Below are positions 7,183 through 14,423 of a DNA stretch of 15,672 bases, piece by piece (the stretch's first letter is position 1; each line of letters starts with the position of its first letter). The position numbers and the translations under genes were made by a program. The DNA comes from Desulfocapsaceae bacterium (GTDB lineage: Bacteria > Desulfobacterota > Desulfobulbia > Desulfobulbales > Desulfocapsaceae). Location of the stretch: positions 1-15,672 of the forward strand of contig JAOZLO010000020.1 in NCBI GenBank assembly GCA_029934775.1. Reading direction: 5' to 3'. The notes beneath the pieces are model-generated. The model was not told where the DNA came from and ran no database searches. It was given only the letters and a program-made list of their open reading frames with translations.

Positions 7183-8199
7183 TCAATTATCCCATACAAA
7201 CATGAACTTGCCGGCTGCCCCCTCAGCAAAAAGCCGATAGGCTTCCTCTGCCTCCTCAAGTTTGAAAGTACGAGTCACCATATCCGAGTAATGAATATCG
7301 TATTTCAGTAAAAATTCGACCATCTCGGGATAATCAGTGCGCGAGAAAACATATGAACCTACAGCGGTGGCCTCTTGCCGTATGAAGTGATTCATATCAA
7401 TGGAATTCTTTTGAGCACCCATACCAACAAAACCGATCCGTCCATTTGCAGCAAGACACTGTACAGCAGTAGCCTGGGCCTGATGGGAGCCGGCAGCAAC
7501 CATAATCCTCTCTGCTCCTTTTCCATTTGTCAACTCCATGACTGCTTTGAGTGTGTCGATCTTTGAACCGTTGATTAACTCATTGGCACCAAAGCGCCTG
7601 GAAAACTCAAGTCGATCTTCAAACATATCCACAACTATCGGTCTGACTCCGTAAACACGTGCCACCATGAGGATTGAAAGCCCCACAGGGCCTGCACCAA
7701 AAAGAACAAACGAGGTACAACCTGAGAGAGCCATCTTTTTTACGACAGAATAAGCAGTGCCACCTGCACATCCGATGATTGCCCCATCCTGAAAAGTAAG
7801 CTCATCCGGCAGCTTCATACAAAACTTCGCTTTGGTTAAGAAATAATCAGAATCACACCCGTTTTGATGCCAATGGAGTCCTCTTCTTTCAGCACACTGC
7901 ATATTGCGGCCCATTTTACAGAGGGTGCATTTGCCACAGCCATGATGATGATAGATTGCTACCCTGTCTCCTACTCGAAAATCGAGTACTCCTTTACCAA
8001 CCTCATGTACGATACCTGCTCCTTCATGGCCTGCTACAAAAGGTGGAGGGGTGGGGATAGTGAGGATCTGCAGATCGCTGCCGCAAATACCAGCGGCCTT
8101 CATTTCCACTACCACCTCTCCCGTCCCAGCTTCTGGATCGGGATAATTTTTATTAATAATGGTACTGTTTCCCTGGAAAACAATTGCTTTCAAAATCAT
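7183..8199 (-). CDS. Zinc-dependent medium-chain alcohol/polyol dehydrogenase (MDR family)
   Basis: This 338-residue enzyme is of the sorbitol/threonine/L-idonate dehydrogenase kind. The N-terminal GroES-like domain has catalytic-zinc ligands C39 (GICGSD) and H58-E59 (AGHEGAG); C144 in IIGCAGG is a likely further ligand. A structural zinc site is formed by C88, C91, C94 and C102, with a run of three histidines just before it. The Rossmann domain has FGAGPVG (167-173) and an Asp (191) at the end of the second strand, which points to NAD rather than NADP. AGGAA abuts the ATG at 8199 with little spacing; a TTG two codons downstream would have better spacing, so the start may be 6 bases off. It is 43 bases downstream of the SDR gene and surely cotranscribed with it. 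Substrate is not determinable; a secondary alcohol of a sugar acid or polyol is likely from context. Confidence 0.9.
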   Translation of the reverse strand: MILKAIVFQGNSTIINKNYPDPEAGTGEVVVEMKAAGICGSDLQILTIPTPPPFVAGHEGAGIVHEVGKGVLDFRVGDRVAIYHHHGCGKCTLCKMGRNMQCAERRGLHWHQNGCDSDYFLTKAKFCMKLPDELTFQDGAIIGCAGGTAYSVVKKMALSGCTSFVLFGAGPVGLSILMVARVYGVRPIVVDMFEDRLEFSRRFGANELINGSKIDTLKAVMELTNGKGAERIMVAAGSHQAQATAVQCLAANGRIGFVGMGAQKNSIDMNHFIRQEATAVGSYVFSRTDYPEMVEFLLKYDIHYSDMVTRTFKLEEAEEAYRLFAEGAAGKFMFVWDN

Positions 8200-8242
8200 T
8201 TCCTCTCAGTTTGGATGACAATTACGATTTGCATTATTTTGA

Positions 8243-9022
8243 TTACAATTTCGACTTTGAACCAAGAGTCAGCGGCAGTCTGGTGAGAAGTCCTCCATCA
8301 ACATATATCACATTCCCAGTCATATAATCACTGTCTCTGGATGCCAGAAATACTACCGCTTTACCAATATCTTCCGGCATGCCAACTCTTCCCCAGGCGA
8401 TCTCTTTTGCACAATGTCCACGATCATAATTAGGGTTATGCTCTAATTTTTCAACCTCGATCAAGCCCGGAGCAATTGCATTTACATTGATTTTATAAGG
8501 AGCAAGTTCCAGTGCTGCCTGGGTAGTCAATGAATTTATTCCACCCTTGGAAGCAGCGTAGGGTGCCAATTCTTTCATGCTTGCCACCGCATGAAGCGAG
8601 CTGAGATTGATAATTTTACCACCACCGAACTGCACCATTTTTTTTGCTGCTGCCTGCATACAGAAAAAAGTGCCTTTTAAATTAATATTCATCGTTCGAT
8701 CCCAGAATTCTTCGGTGAGTTCCAGAAACTTTTGACGCTCGGTAATTCCGCTATTATTAACCAAAATATCAATCCCGCCAAATTCACAAAATGTTTTTTC
8801 GACCATTGCCTCAATCTCGGCTATTTTTGAGACATCAGCTTTAACGACAATTGCCTTTCTGCCCATAGATGTAATTTTCTTTACAATTTCCACAGCACCC
8901 TCATCACTGTGAGCGTAATTGACTGCTACGTCAGCACCTTCCCTGGCCAACTCTATTGCGATTCCTCGACCTATCCCCTTACCAGCACCGGTAACGAGGG
9001 CAATTTTTCCTTCCAGTTTCAT
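8243..9022 (-). CDS. Short-chain dehydrogenase/reductase (classical SDR)
   Basis: The 259-residue protein is a complete classical SDR. It has the nucleotide-binding TGAGKGIG (11-18), the NNSG motif (89-92), the catalytic Asn114, Ser142, Tyr155 and Lys159 (YAASK), and the C-terminal YMTGNVIYVDGG. The best general resemblance is to glucose 1-dehydrogenase, gluconate 5-dehydrogenase (IdnO-like) and FabG-type ketoreductases. AAGGA about 7 bases before the ATG supports the start. The gene stands between dctM and the MDR dehydrogenase. With the MDR enzyme it could oxidise and re-reduce one carbon of an imported hydroxy acid, as IdnD and IdnO do; that is inference from the gene pair. Confidence 0.9.
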   Translation of the reverse strand: MKLEGKIALVTGAGKGIGRGIAIELAREGADVAVNYAHSDEGAVEIVKKITSMGRKAIVVKADVSKIAEIEAMVEKTFCEFGGIDILVNNSGITERQKFLELTEEFWDRTMNINLKGTFFCMQAAAKKMVQFGGGKIINLSSLHAVASMKELAPYAASKGGINSLTTQAALELAPYKINVNAIAPGLIEVEKLEHNPNYDRGHCAKEIAWGRVGMPEDIGKAVVFLASRDSDYMTGNVIYVDGGLLTRLPLTLGSKSKL

Positions 9023-9045
9023 AATTTTCCTTAATAAAAAAAATG

Positions 9046-9051
9046 ATTATA
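9046..9051 (-). promoter_or_regulatory. Possible -10 box (TATAAT) before the SDR gene
   Basis: A perfect TATAAT lies on the minus strand 24 bases upstream of the SDR start. The sequence 17 bases further up (TAAACC) is only a weak -35, so activity would probably need an activator or depend on the upstream repeat at 9083-9196. Confidence 0.25.
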
Positions 9052-9082
9052 AGATACGTTTATTGATAGGTTTATTTAACAT

Positions 9083-9196
9083 TCTAACACCCCACAAGGG
9101 GGTATAAGTGCCATGGTGGCATCCCTGAGTTTCTGATTCCAATACTATCTCACGGTTTCTTGTTTTTTATGACAGCTTTTATAGAGTAAGGCACTA
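9083..9196. repeat. Imperfect ~110-base repeat, copy 1 (between dctM and the SDR gene)
   Basis: This stretch matches 12170-12280 in order and spacing. Shared blocks are TCTAACACCCCAC, then an AGGG...ATATAAG/GTATAAG block, then at the far end TTTTTTATGACAG and GAGTAAGG. The middle is poorly conserved. Copy 1 also folds: CCCC (9090-9093) with GGGG across ACAA, and TGCCA (9109-9113) with TGGCA (9117-9121). It touches the dctM stop codon and ends about 60 bases upstream of the SDR start. It may be a cis-regulatory module or leader RNA shared by two transcription units. Confidence 0.6.
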
Positions 9197-10477
9197 GCCT
9201 CCGATTATGCTCGGTAACCAGAGACAGATCCCCGGCAAAAATGTTATGAGCAAAAGAATGGCTAACTGAGGTAAATAAAACGGCATGAATGCCTTTAAAT
9301 ATTGCGAGAAAGACACTTTTGCCACGTCCATCATGACAAACAGAATAACTCCAAAGGGGGGAGTATTAGCTCCAACCATCAAGTTTATGATAAGTATGAT
9401 ACCAAAATGCACTGGATCCACATTAATCTGTAGAAGCAATGGTGCCAGCACTGGTACAGAGATAAGCAGGAGAGCTCCGGTTTCAATAAAACACCCAAAG
9501 AATAGAAGACCCAGATTTAGAATCACCAAAATAAGTAATTTGTTGGAAGTCAACGACATCATAGTATCAGCCAGCTGCTGTGGGAAGTCCCAGTATGCCA
9601 AAATCCAGGCGAAAGGGGACGCAGCAGCAAAAACAAATACGATCACTCCACAGGTGATGATAGTGTCCACCATACATTCCCACAGAATGCCAATGTTGAG
9701 TTTCCTGTAGATTATTCCCAGGAATATCGCGTACACGACTATGATAGCGCTCAACTCGGTTGGAGTGGCAATTCCGGCAAGCAGTCCACCCACGAGCACG
9801 AGTGGAGCAAGCAATCCCGGGAATGCGGCCACAAAAGTCTTCCAAATGTGGGCCAATTCTGCTCGTGGCCTGGCGGGGACTTTCACAACTTTTGCAACAC
9901 ATAGAAAATAGATAGTGCCCATAAGTACTACCCCCATCAAAAGCCCGGGAATCACCCCCGCTAAAAACATCGCAGAAAGAGATGTACCCGCCGAAACAGC
10001 GTATATCACCATGATGGTTGATGGTGGAATGATGGGGCCAATGATCGAGGAAGCTCCAGTCACAGCAGCACTGAATCCTCTGTCAAACCCTTCACGTTCC
10101 ATGGCCTGCATTTCAATTTTACCAAGTCCAGCTGCATCAGCAGTGGCGACTCCAGACATTCCTGAGAAAATGATACTGGCGAGAACGTTTACATGGGCGA
10201 GGCTTCCACGAATATGCCCGACTACAGAAAGTGCAAAAGCAAAAATCCTTTCTGTAATCCCAGAATTATTAAGCAAGTTACCTGCCAGAATAAACATTGG
10301 AACAGCCAGCAGAGGAAAGCTGTCCAGGCTTGGTGCAAGACGCTGGACTACGATTTGGGGGGAAACCGTGCCGTCAAATGCCAAAAACAGTATAGCACTC
10401 AAGGTCATGGAAAAAGCAACCGGCACTTCAAGCATCACGAGGATGGCCAGCAAGATAAACAAGACCATAATTGACAT
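9194..10477 (-). CDS. dctM: TRAP transporter large permease subunit DctM
   Basis: The 427-residue protein is a standard-length DctM subunit with about 12 hydrophobic membrane segments, forming the substrate and sodium translocation channel in the inner membrane. Family motifs include LDSFPLLAVPMFILAGNL near residue 50, SGMSGVATADAAGLGKIEM around 110, GASSIIGPIIPPSTIMV around 140 (the conserved Pro pair), and VGANTPPFGVILFV in the C-terminal half. AAGGG lies about 8 bases before the ATG. It follows dctQ with a 16-base gap and is fed by the DctP-type protein two genes upstream. The first ~110-base repeat begins right at its stop codon. Substrate class cannot be read from this subunit. Confidence 0.95.
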   Translation of the reverse strand: MSIMVLFILLAILVMLEVPVAFSMTLSAILFLAFDGTVSPQIVVQRLAPSLDSFPLLAVPMFILAGNLLNNSGITERIFAFALSVVGHIRGSLAHVNVLASIIFSGMSGVATADAAGLGKIEMQAMEREGFDRGFSAAVTGASSIIGPIIPPSTIMVIYAVSAGTSLSAMFLAGVIPGLLMGVVLMGTIYFLCVAKVVKVPARPRAELAHIWKTFVAAFPGLLAPLVLVGGLLAGIATPTELSAIIVVYAIFLGIIYRKLNIGILWECMVDTIITCGVIVFVFAAASPFAWILAYWDFPQQLADTMMSLTSNKLLILVILNLGLLFFGCFIETGALLLISVPVLAPLLLQINVDPVHFGIILIINLMVGANTPPFGVILFVMMDVAKVSFSQYLKAFMPFYLPQLAILLLITFLPGICLWLPSIIGG

Positions 10478-10493
10478 TGCAAAAACCCTTATT

Positions 10494-11033
10494 TTAATCG
10501 TTTGGAATCACGATAATCGGCCCACTGACCTTTCCTGAAATTACAGCCCGGACTTCAGCCAGCATCAGGTAGACACATGTAATCAATGACAGTATGGAGC
10601 TTGTTAAAATGGGCACAGAAAAAAGCCAGCTTTTCGAAATTGTGATTGGAAGTGAGATTGTTGTAGTACGCCCCTCAAGTTCAATTATTTTCAAAGCGTA
10701 AATGGCGATTACAATAAGCAGAATATTCATAATAAGATACGCAACGGCACGAAGAACTGCTCTAGCGTGCGCGGACATATAGATAGTGAACGTTGTTATG
10801 GTAATATGTCTCTTCTTTTTAAGAGCGTAACTTACACAAAGAAAGGAGCCCCAAATGAAACAACCTGTAGAAAACTCAATTACCCAAATAAGTGGACTCT
10901 GTAACACATAACGAAAAAAAATCTGCAGGGTTATTGAAACAACAATTGCTCCAAGAAAAACAACCCCAAGCAATAATTCTAATTTCCCAAGATAGACTAA
11001 AAACTGTCTATAACGGAAAAGAAATATATCCAT
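10494..11033 (-). CDS. dctQ: TRAP transporter small permease subunit DctQ
   Basis: With the start at ATG 11033 (MDIFLFRYRQFLVYLGKLEL...) the protein has 179 residues and four membrane segments, as usual for DctQ. An in-frame ATG at 11063 would add ten residues but has no ribosome-binding site and lies within a stem-loop, whereas AAAAGG lies 6 bases before 11033. Typical features are the first segment (VVFLGAIVVSITLQIFFRYVL), the amphipathic link with IWVIEFSTGCFIWGSFL, and a basic KKKRHI loop. DctQ forms a complex with DctM in the inner membrane. Sequence conservation in this family is low, so the call rests also on its place between dctP and dctM. Confidence 0.9.
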   Translation of the reverse strand: MDIFLFRYRQFLVYLGKLELLLGVVFLGAIVVSITLQIFFRYVLQSPLIWVIEFSTGCFIWGSFLCVSYALKKKRHITITTFTIYMSAHARAVLRAVAYLIMNILLIVIAIYALKIIELEGRTTTISLPITISKSWLFSVPILTSSILSLITCVYLMLAEVRAVISGKVSGPIIVIPND

Positions 11034-11051
11034 AATTAACCTTTTAACATT

Positions 11052-11088
11052 AAGCAGGATCATTCACAAAATGCTCATGGTCCTGCTT
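11052..11088. other. Intercistronic stem-loop between dctP and dctQ
   Basis: AAGCAGGA at 11052-11059 pairs exactly with TCCTGCTT at 11081-11088. No U-run follows it on the minus strand, so a strong terminator is unlikely. It lies just after the dctP stop codon and before the dctQ ribosome-binding site. Such hairpins often protect the upstream binding-protein message and lower expression of the membrane subunits. Confidence 0.45.
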
Positions 11089-11100
11089 TATAAGAATATC

Positions 11101-12090
11101 TTATTTTATTGACTGTATTTTTTTGTAAAGCCCTTTAGACCACAACCCCTCTGCCTCGAGTTTGCCTGATGCTTCAGCAGCAGCCTTCATAAAACCACTC
11201 TTATCAATAGGGGTAACTTCGGCTCCTTCCGCCACCATTTTCTCAACACTTTTATCTGCATTTGCCATGGCATCTTTAAACGCCCATTCCATTGCCCCAT
11301 TAGCCTTACTGATAATCGCATCCTGTTGTTTCTGGCTAAGTGACTGGAACACTTTGTCGTTGATAGCGATAAAACTTGCAGGTATTATATGCCCCGGATC
11401 TGTAATATATTTCGCAACTTTATGATATTTATATTGATATGAGGGGCTAGCTTGACCACCGGCTGCTTCGATAACACCCGTACTAAGAGCCATGTAAACC
11501 TCATGAAAACTTAAAGGCGTGGGGACTGAGCCAAAAGCTTTCCAGGTCTCAACCCAGGCCTTGATTTGGGGAACGCGGATTTTAAGTCCCTTAACATCTT
11601 CAATCGATTTAATAGGTTTCTTACTGTAAATTAACCGCGCTTGCGCTGGCAGGACAGCCAGTACCCGGAGTCCATGTTTTGCGCGGATACGTTCAATTAT
11701 TTCCCCAAAGAGGGGACTCTCAAAAAACAATTTCTGATGCTCAGGCCCTCTGAAAGCGTAACCAAAATTTAGGATTTTGAGATCGTCATCAAATGGTGCA
11801 ACCCACGCCATATCATTGCCAATCATGGCCGGAGCACCCTGGATTACCTGATCCATTGTTTGGGGTGCGTTGCCAAGTGGAGTGCCGGAAATAACCTGAA
11901 TCTTCAGCCCTACACCAGCTTCAGTCACATTTTTCGCAAAAAATCGACAAAAATCATCATGATGAGTACCTACCGGAGTAACACTGGCAATCTTCAACAC
12001 CTTGTCACCTGCAAATACATATAAATTAGTTAAAAGGACAAACACTCCTGATAACAACACAACAGAAATTATTCTAAACAACTTTTCCAT
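11101..12090 (-). CDS. dctP: TRAP transporter solute-binding protein, DctP family
   Basis: The 329-residue protein has a signal peptide (about 1-27, ending VFA before GDKVLKIA) and is the periplasmic receptor of the DctPQM importer. Family features are LKIASVTPVGTHHDDFCRFF at the start of the mature chain, a segment with GTPLGNAPQTMDQVIQGA, and KGLKIRVPQ with the conserved Arg at residue 172, which in characterised DctP proteins forms a salt bridge to the ligand carboxylate. This supports an organic-acid substrate. SFHEVYMALSTGVIEAAGG is the usual continuation. AAGGAG 7 bases before the ATG is a strong ribosome-binding site. A long AT-rich leader with the second repeat copy lies upstream, suggesting its own promoter. 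Confidence 0.95.
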   Translation of the reverse strand: MEKLFRIISVVLLSGVFVLLTNLYVFAGDKVLKIASVTPVGTHHDDFCRFFAKNVTEAGVGLKIQVISGTPLGNAPQTMDQVIQGAPAMIGNDMAWVAPFDDDLKILNFGYAFRGPEHQKLFFESPLFGEIIERIRAKHGLRVLAVLPAQARLIYSKKPIKSIEDVKGLKIRVPQIKAWVETWKAFGSVPTPLSFHEVYMALSTGVIEAAGGQASPSYQYKYHKVAKYITDPGHIIPASFIAINDKVFQSLSQKQQDAIISKANGAMEWAFKDAMANADKSVEKMVAEGAEVTPIDKSGFMKAAAEASGKLEAEGLWSKGLYKKIQSIK

Positions 12091-12102
12091 TTAACTTCTC
12101 CT

Positions 12103-12142
12103 TATACAATTCCATTAATATATATTATATTTTCTATACAAT
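12103..12142 (-). promoter_or_regulatory. Candidate dctP promoter/operator region
   Basis: On the minus strand a TATAAT box (12129-12124) lies 33 bases upstream of the dctP start in an AT-rich stretch. Two direct ATTGTATA sites (12142-12135 and 12110-12103) flank it with 32-base spacing, about three helical turns. ATTGTATA resembles one half of sites bound by several FCD-type GntR regulators (TTGTATACAA-like), so the local GntR protein is a possible ligand. No good -35 box is seen. Confidence 0.28.
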
Positions 12143-12169
12143 ACGAAAGGATAGCATTAGACCAAAAAA

Positions 12170-12280
12170 TCTAACACCCCACTAGGGATATAAGCACCTT
12201 GGCGATATTTGTAACCCCGCAATTTCAAAATACATTCCTCTGTTTTTTTTTATGACAGGAATTAGGGAGTAAGGTATCTA
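12170..12280. repeat. Imperfect ~110-base repeat, copy 2 (between the fused permease gene and dctP)
   Basis: This is the partner of 9083-9196. It opens with the identical TCTAACACCCCAC and closes with TTTTTTATGACAG, followed 8 bases later by GAGTAAGG as in copy 1; only the middle has diverged. The CCC/GGG mini-hairpin near its start is kept in shorter form (CCC-acta-GGG). It starts 27 bases after the stop of the fused permease gene and ends 80 bases before the dctP start. Confidence 0.6.
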
Positions 12281-12306
12281 AATTCCTTATCGGGAAAAAA
12301 TACAAA

Positions 12307-14280
12307 CTACACTGAGTTAATCGAAAGTTTTTGTGATTTCCCTTTGAAATAAACAACGCCAATTAAACCAGCTATAATAACTGCACCAGCCATTTTAGCA
12401 TACATATTGGGTACAATAATAAGCAAACCGCCAGTCAGTGAAACAAGCCGCTTGAATGAATAAAATACATCGCCAAGCCTACCTAATCCGTAGACATATC
12501 CTTCAGTGCCGCCTACAACGAAAACAATTCCGATTAAAAAAGTAAAAAATAGATATATCGTTTCGTAGATTGGCCCCTGGAAAATCAAAGCCGGCCGAAG
12601 CACAAAAACAAAGGGTACAATAAATAAAATAATACCAATTCTTACAGCCATAAACCCCGTTTTCAGCGGCGAAGCACCAGAAATTGCTGCTGCACCAAAT
12701 GCAGCAAGTGCAACCGGTGGGGTAATAGAAGAGAGCATGCCGTAATAAATTACGAACAAATGAACCGCCAGTGGGTCAAATCCCATCTTCACCAGTGGCG
12801 GTGCCACGGTCATGGCTAAAATTACATAGACTGCCGAAATTGTCATCCCCATGCCGAGGAAAAAACTGATTATAGCTCCCAAAACCAGCAGCAACATTGG
12901 GTCTCCCATGGCCAGTTTAATAATTTCATGAGAAAATGCAAATGCTACCCCAGTCATCATCAGGGATCCAAGGATGAATCCAACTCCCAGAAGAAGTGAT
13001 ATGATATTTGCTATCATTTTGCCTGTATCCTCAATCATCTCCATCCAGTCATTAAAATTCAATCTCGTACTTTTCCGAACCATCACTGAAATCAAAAGCA
13101 AAATTGTAGCATAATAAGGGGCCAAGACAACTACACGCAGATAGACCAGTTGAAAGACCAGATAACCGAGACTGATTAGAAATGGCCATCCTTTCTTCAA
13201 CGTTGCCCAGATGTTCGGAATTTCCTCCGCTGACAGCCCTTTCAAATCTGCTTTAACAGCATATGCATCAACTTGAAGAAGCAAACTTATATAAAAAAGC
13301 AGTGCAGGGATAAAGGCAGCCGTTATGATAACTGAGTATGAGACTCCCAGAACCTGGCACATAATGAATGCAGTGGCACCCATGATCGGTGGCATAAATA
13401 CCCCACCAGTGGAAGCACATGCTTCGACAGCACCAGCATATGTGGCGCTATATCCAAGGTTTTTCATGGCTGGTATGGTAATGGCCCCTGTTGAAGCCAC
13501 ATTTACGATGGGTGCGCCATTGATGCTGCCAAAAAAGCCGCTGGCAATCACTGCAACTTTTGCAGGCCCGCCCCTGGATTTACCTACCAATGCAAAAGCA
13601 AGATTTAAGAAAAATTCACCTCCCCCTGTGTATTGAAGCACACCGGCAAAAACAAGAAAACCCAGCACAAGATTACCCATCACATCCATAACAAGGCCAA
13701 ATACCGCTTCAGTCCCAAATGCATAGTACTGAATAGCTTCCAGTGGTGTGAACCCCGTTCCTCTCAATGCACCTGGAATGTACTGAGCAAATAAAGGGAA
13801 AAATAAAAAACAGAGGGCTATGAGCAAAAATGATGCGCCACTACTTTTCTTTAGTGCCCAGAAAACAACAATCACCAGGATAATTGCCCAGATTATTGCT
13901 GATGTCGGAGCATTATATTCCCAGCTTTTATACTCAATATTAAAAGCGTTCAGGAAGAAAAACGCGGCAACTCCTATAGCCATCAGAGCACCAAAAAGAT
14001 TCAGCCATTTTTCCCTTGAAAAAAGATGCCCCGGGGAATCATATAAGAAAACTAAAGGCAGGAAACAGCCTATAAGGAGAGAGTAATACGCTCTTGGCCA
14101 CATGACTTTTCCTGCAATGTTAAAACCAAAGAGATGAAATATACTGGCCCCAATACCAATTAACGTTAAGATGATACAACAAACTTTAAAAATACGGGGT
14201 ATCATTCCATCTGCTTTAGCATTTTCCGAAGAGGTTTTCGTATCGCTGCTTTTTTCCAAGTACTGTTCTTGAGCCTTCAT
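12307..14280 (-). CDS. TRAP transporter fused permease (DctQ-DctM fusion, TAXI-type)
   Basis: The 657-residue, very hydrophobic protein combines the small and large TRAP membrane subunits in one chain, as is usual for TAXI-type systems. The N-terminal part (about 30-170) supplies the DctQ-like segments. The DctM-like part holds the signature around residues 250-300: GSINGAPIVNVASTGAITI, NLGYSATYAGAVEACASTGG and VFMPPIMGATAF. A second conserved segment, LGMGMTISAVYVILAMTVAPPLVKMGFDPLAVHLFV, is split here only for reference to its LGMG and APPL cores (about 475-500), followed by SSITPPVALAAFGAAAIS. Extra hydrophobic segments at the C-terminus are common in this subgroup. GAGGG about 6 bases before the ATG supports the start. 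It pairs with the TAXI binding protein upstream. Confidence 0.93.
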   Translation of the reverse strand: MKAQEQYLEKSSDTKTSSENAKADGMIPRIFKVCCIILTLIGIGASIFHLFGFNIAGKVMWPRAYYSLLIGCFLPLVFLYDSPGHLFSREKWLNLFGALMAIGVAAFFFLNAFNIEYKSWEYNAPTSAIIWAIILVIVVFWALKKSSGASFLLIALCFLFFPLFAQYIPGALRGTGFTPLEAIQYYAFGTEAVFGLVMDVMGNLVLGFLVFAGVLQYTGGGEFFLNLAFALVGKSRGGPAKVAVIASGFFGSINGAPIVNVASTGAITIPAMKNLGYSATYAGAVEACASTGGVFMPPIMGATAFIMCQVLGVSYSVIITAAFIPALLFYISLLLQVDAYAVKADLKGLSAEEIPNIWATLKKGWPFLISLGYLVFQLVYLRVVVLAPYYATILLLISVMVRKSTRLNFNDWMEMIEDTGKMIANIISLLLGVGFILGSLMMTGVAFAFSHEIIKLAMGDPMLLLVLGAIISFFLGMGMTISAVYVILAMTVAPPLVKMGFDPLAVHLFVIYYGMLSSITPPVALAAFGAAAISGASPLKTGFMAVRIGIILFIVPFVFVLRPALIFQGPIYETIYLFFTFLIGIVFVVGGTEGYVYGLGRLGDVFYSFKRLVSLTGGLLIIVPNMYAKMAGAVIIAGLIGVVYFKGKSQKLSINSV

Positions 14281-14318
14281 TCATTTCCCTCTTCATTGCT
14301 TGGAACCATCAATTAACT

Positions 14319-14355
14319 TATCAGGTATCACTGCGATTCATAATCGCCCCTGATA
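14319..14355. other. Intercistronic stem-loop A between TAXI binding protein and fused permease
   Basis: TATCAGG (14319-14325) pairs with CCTGATA (14349-14355), and inside it GCGATT (14333-14338) pairs perfectly with AATCGC (14342-14347) around a CAT loop. The two helices stack on one another apart from an asymmetric internal loop. It lies closest to the permease start and could also limit its translation. Confidence 0.45.
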
Positions 14356-14371
14356 TCCCTGTGATTTTTTT

Positions 14372-14408
14372 GTCTTCTGCTTAATTGCCATTAGATTGAG
14401 CAGAAGAC
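14372..14408. other. Intercistronic stem-loop B between TAXI binding protein and fused permease
   Basis: GTCTTCTGCT (14372-14381) and AGCAGAAGAC (14399-14408) form a perfect 10-bp stem with a 17-base loop, 16 bases after the stop codon of the TAXI binding-protein gene. On the transcribed strand it is followed by an A-run, not a U-run, so it is probably an mRNA-stabilising or processing hairpin rather than an intrinsic terminator. Confidence 0.5.
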
Positions 14409-14423
14409 AGGCTAACTAAAGAA

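Noticed and set aside
9109..9121. Sigma-54 promoter suggested by TGGCAC in the minus strand of repeat copy 1
   Set aside because: The required GC at the -12 position is absent in copy 1, and copy 2 does not keep the TGGCAC.
9915..10538. 207-codon plus-strand open frame opposite dctM
   Set aside because: Antisense shadow of a membrane protein gene; the minus-strand frame has all DctM motifs and a ribosome-binding site.
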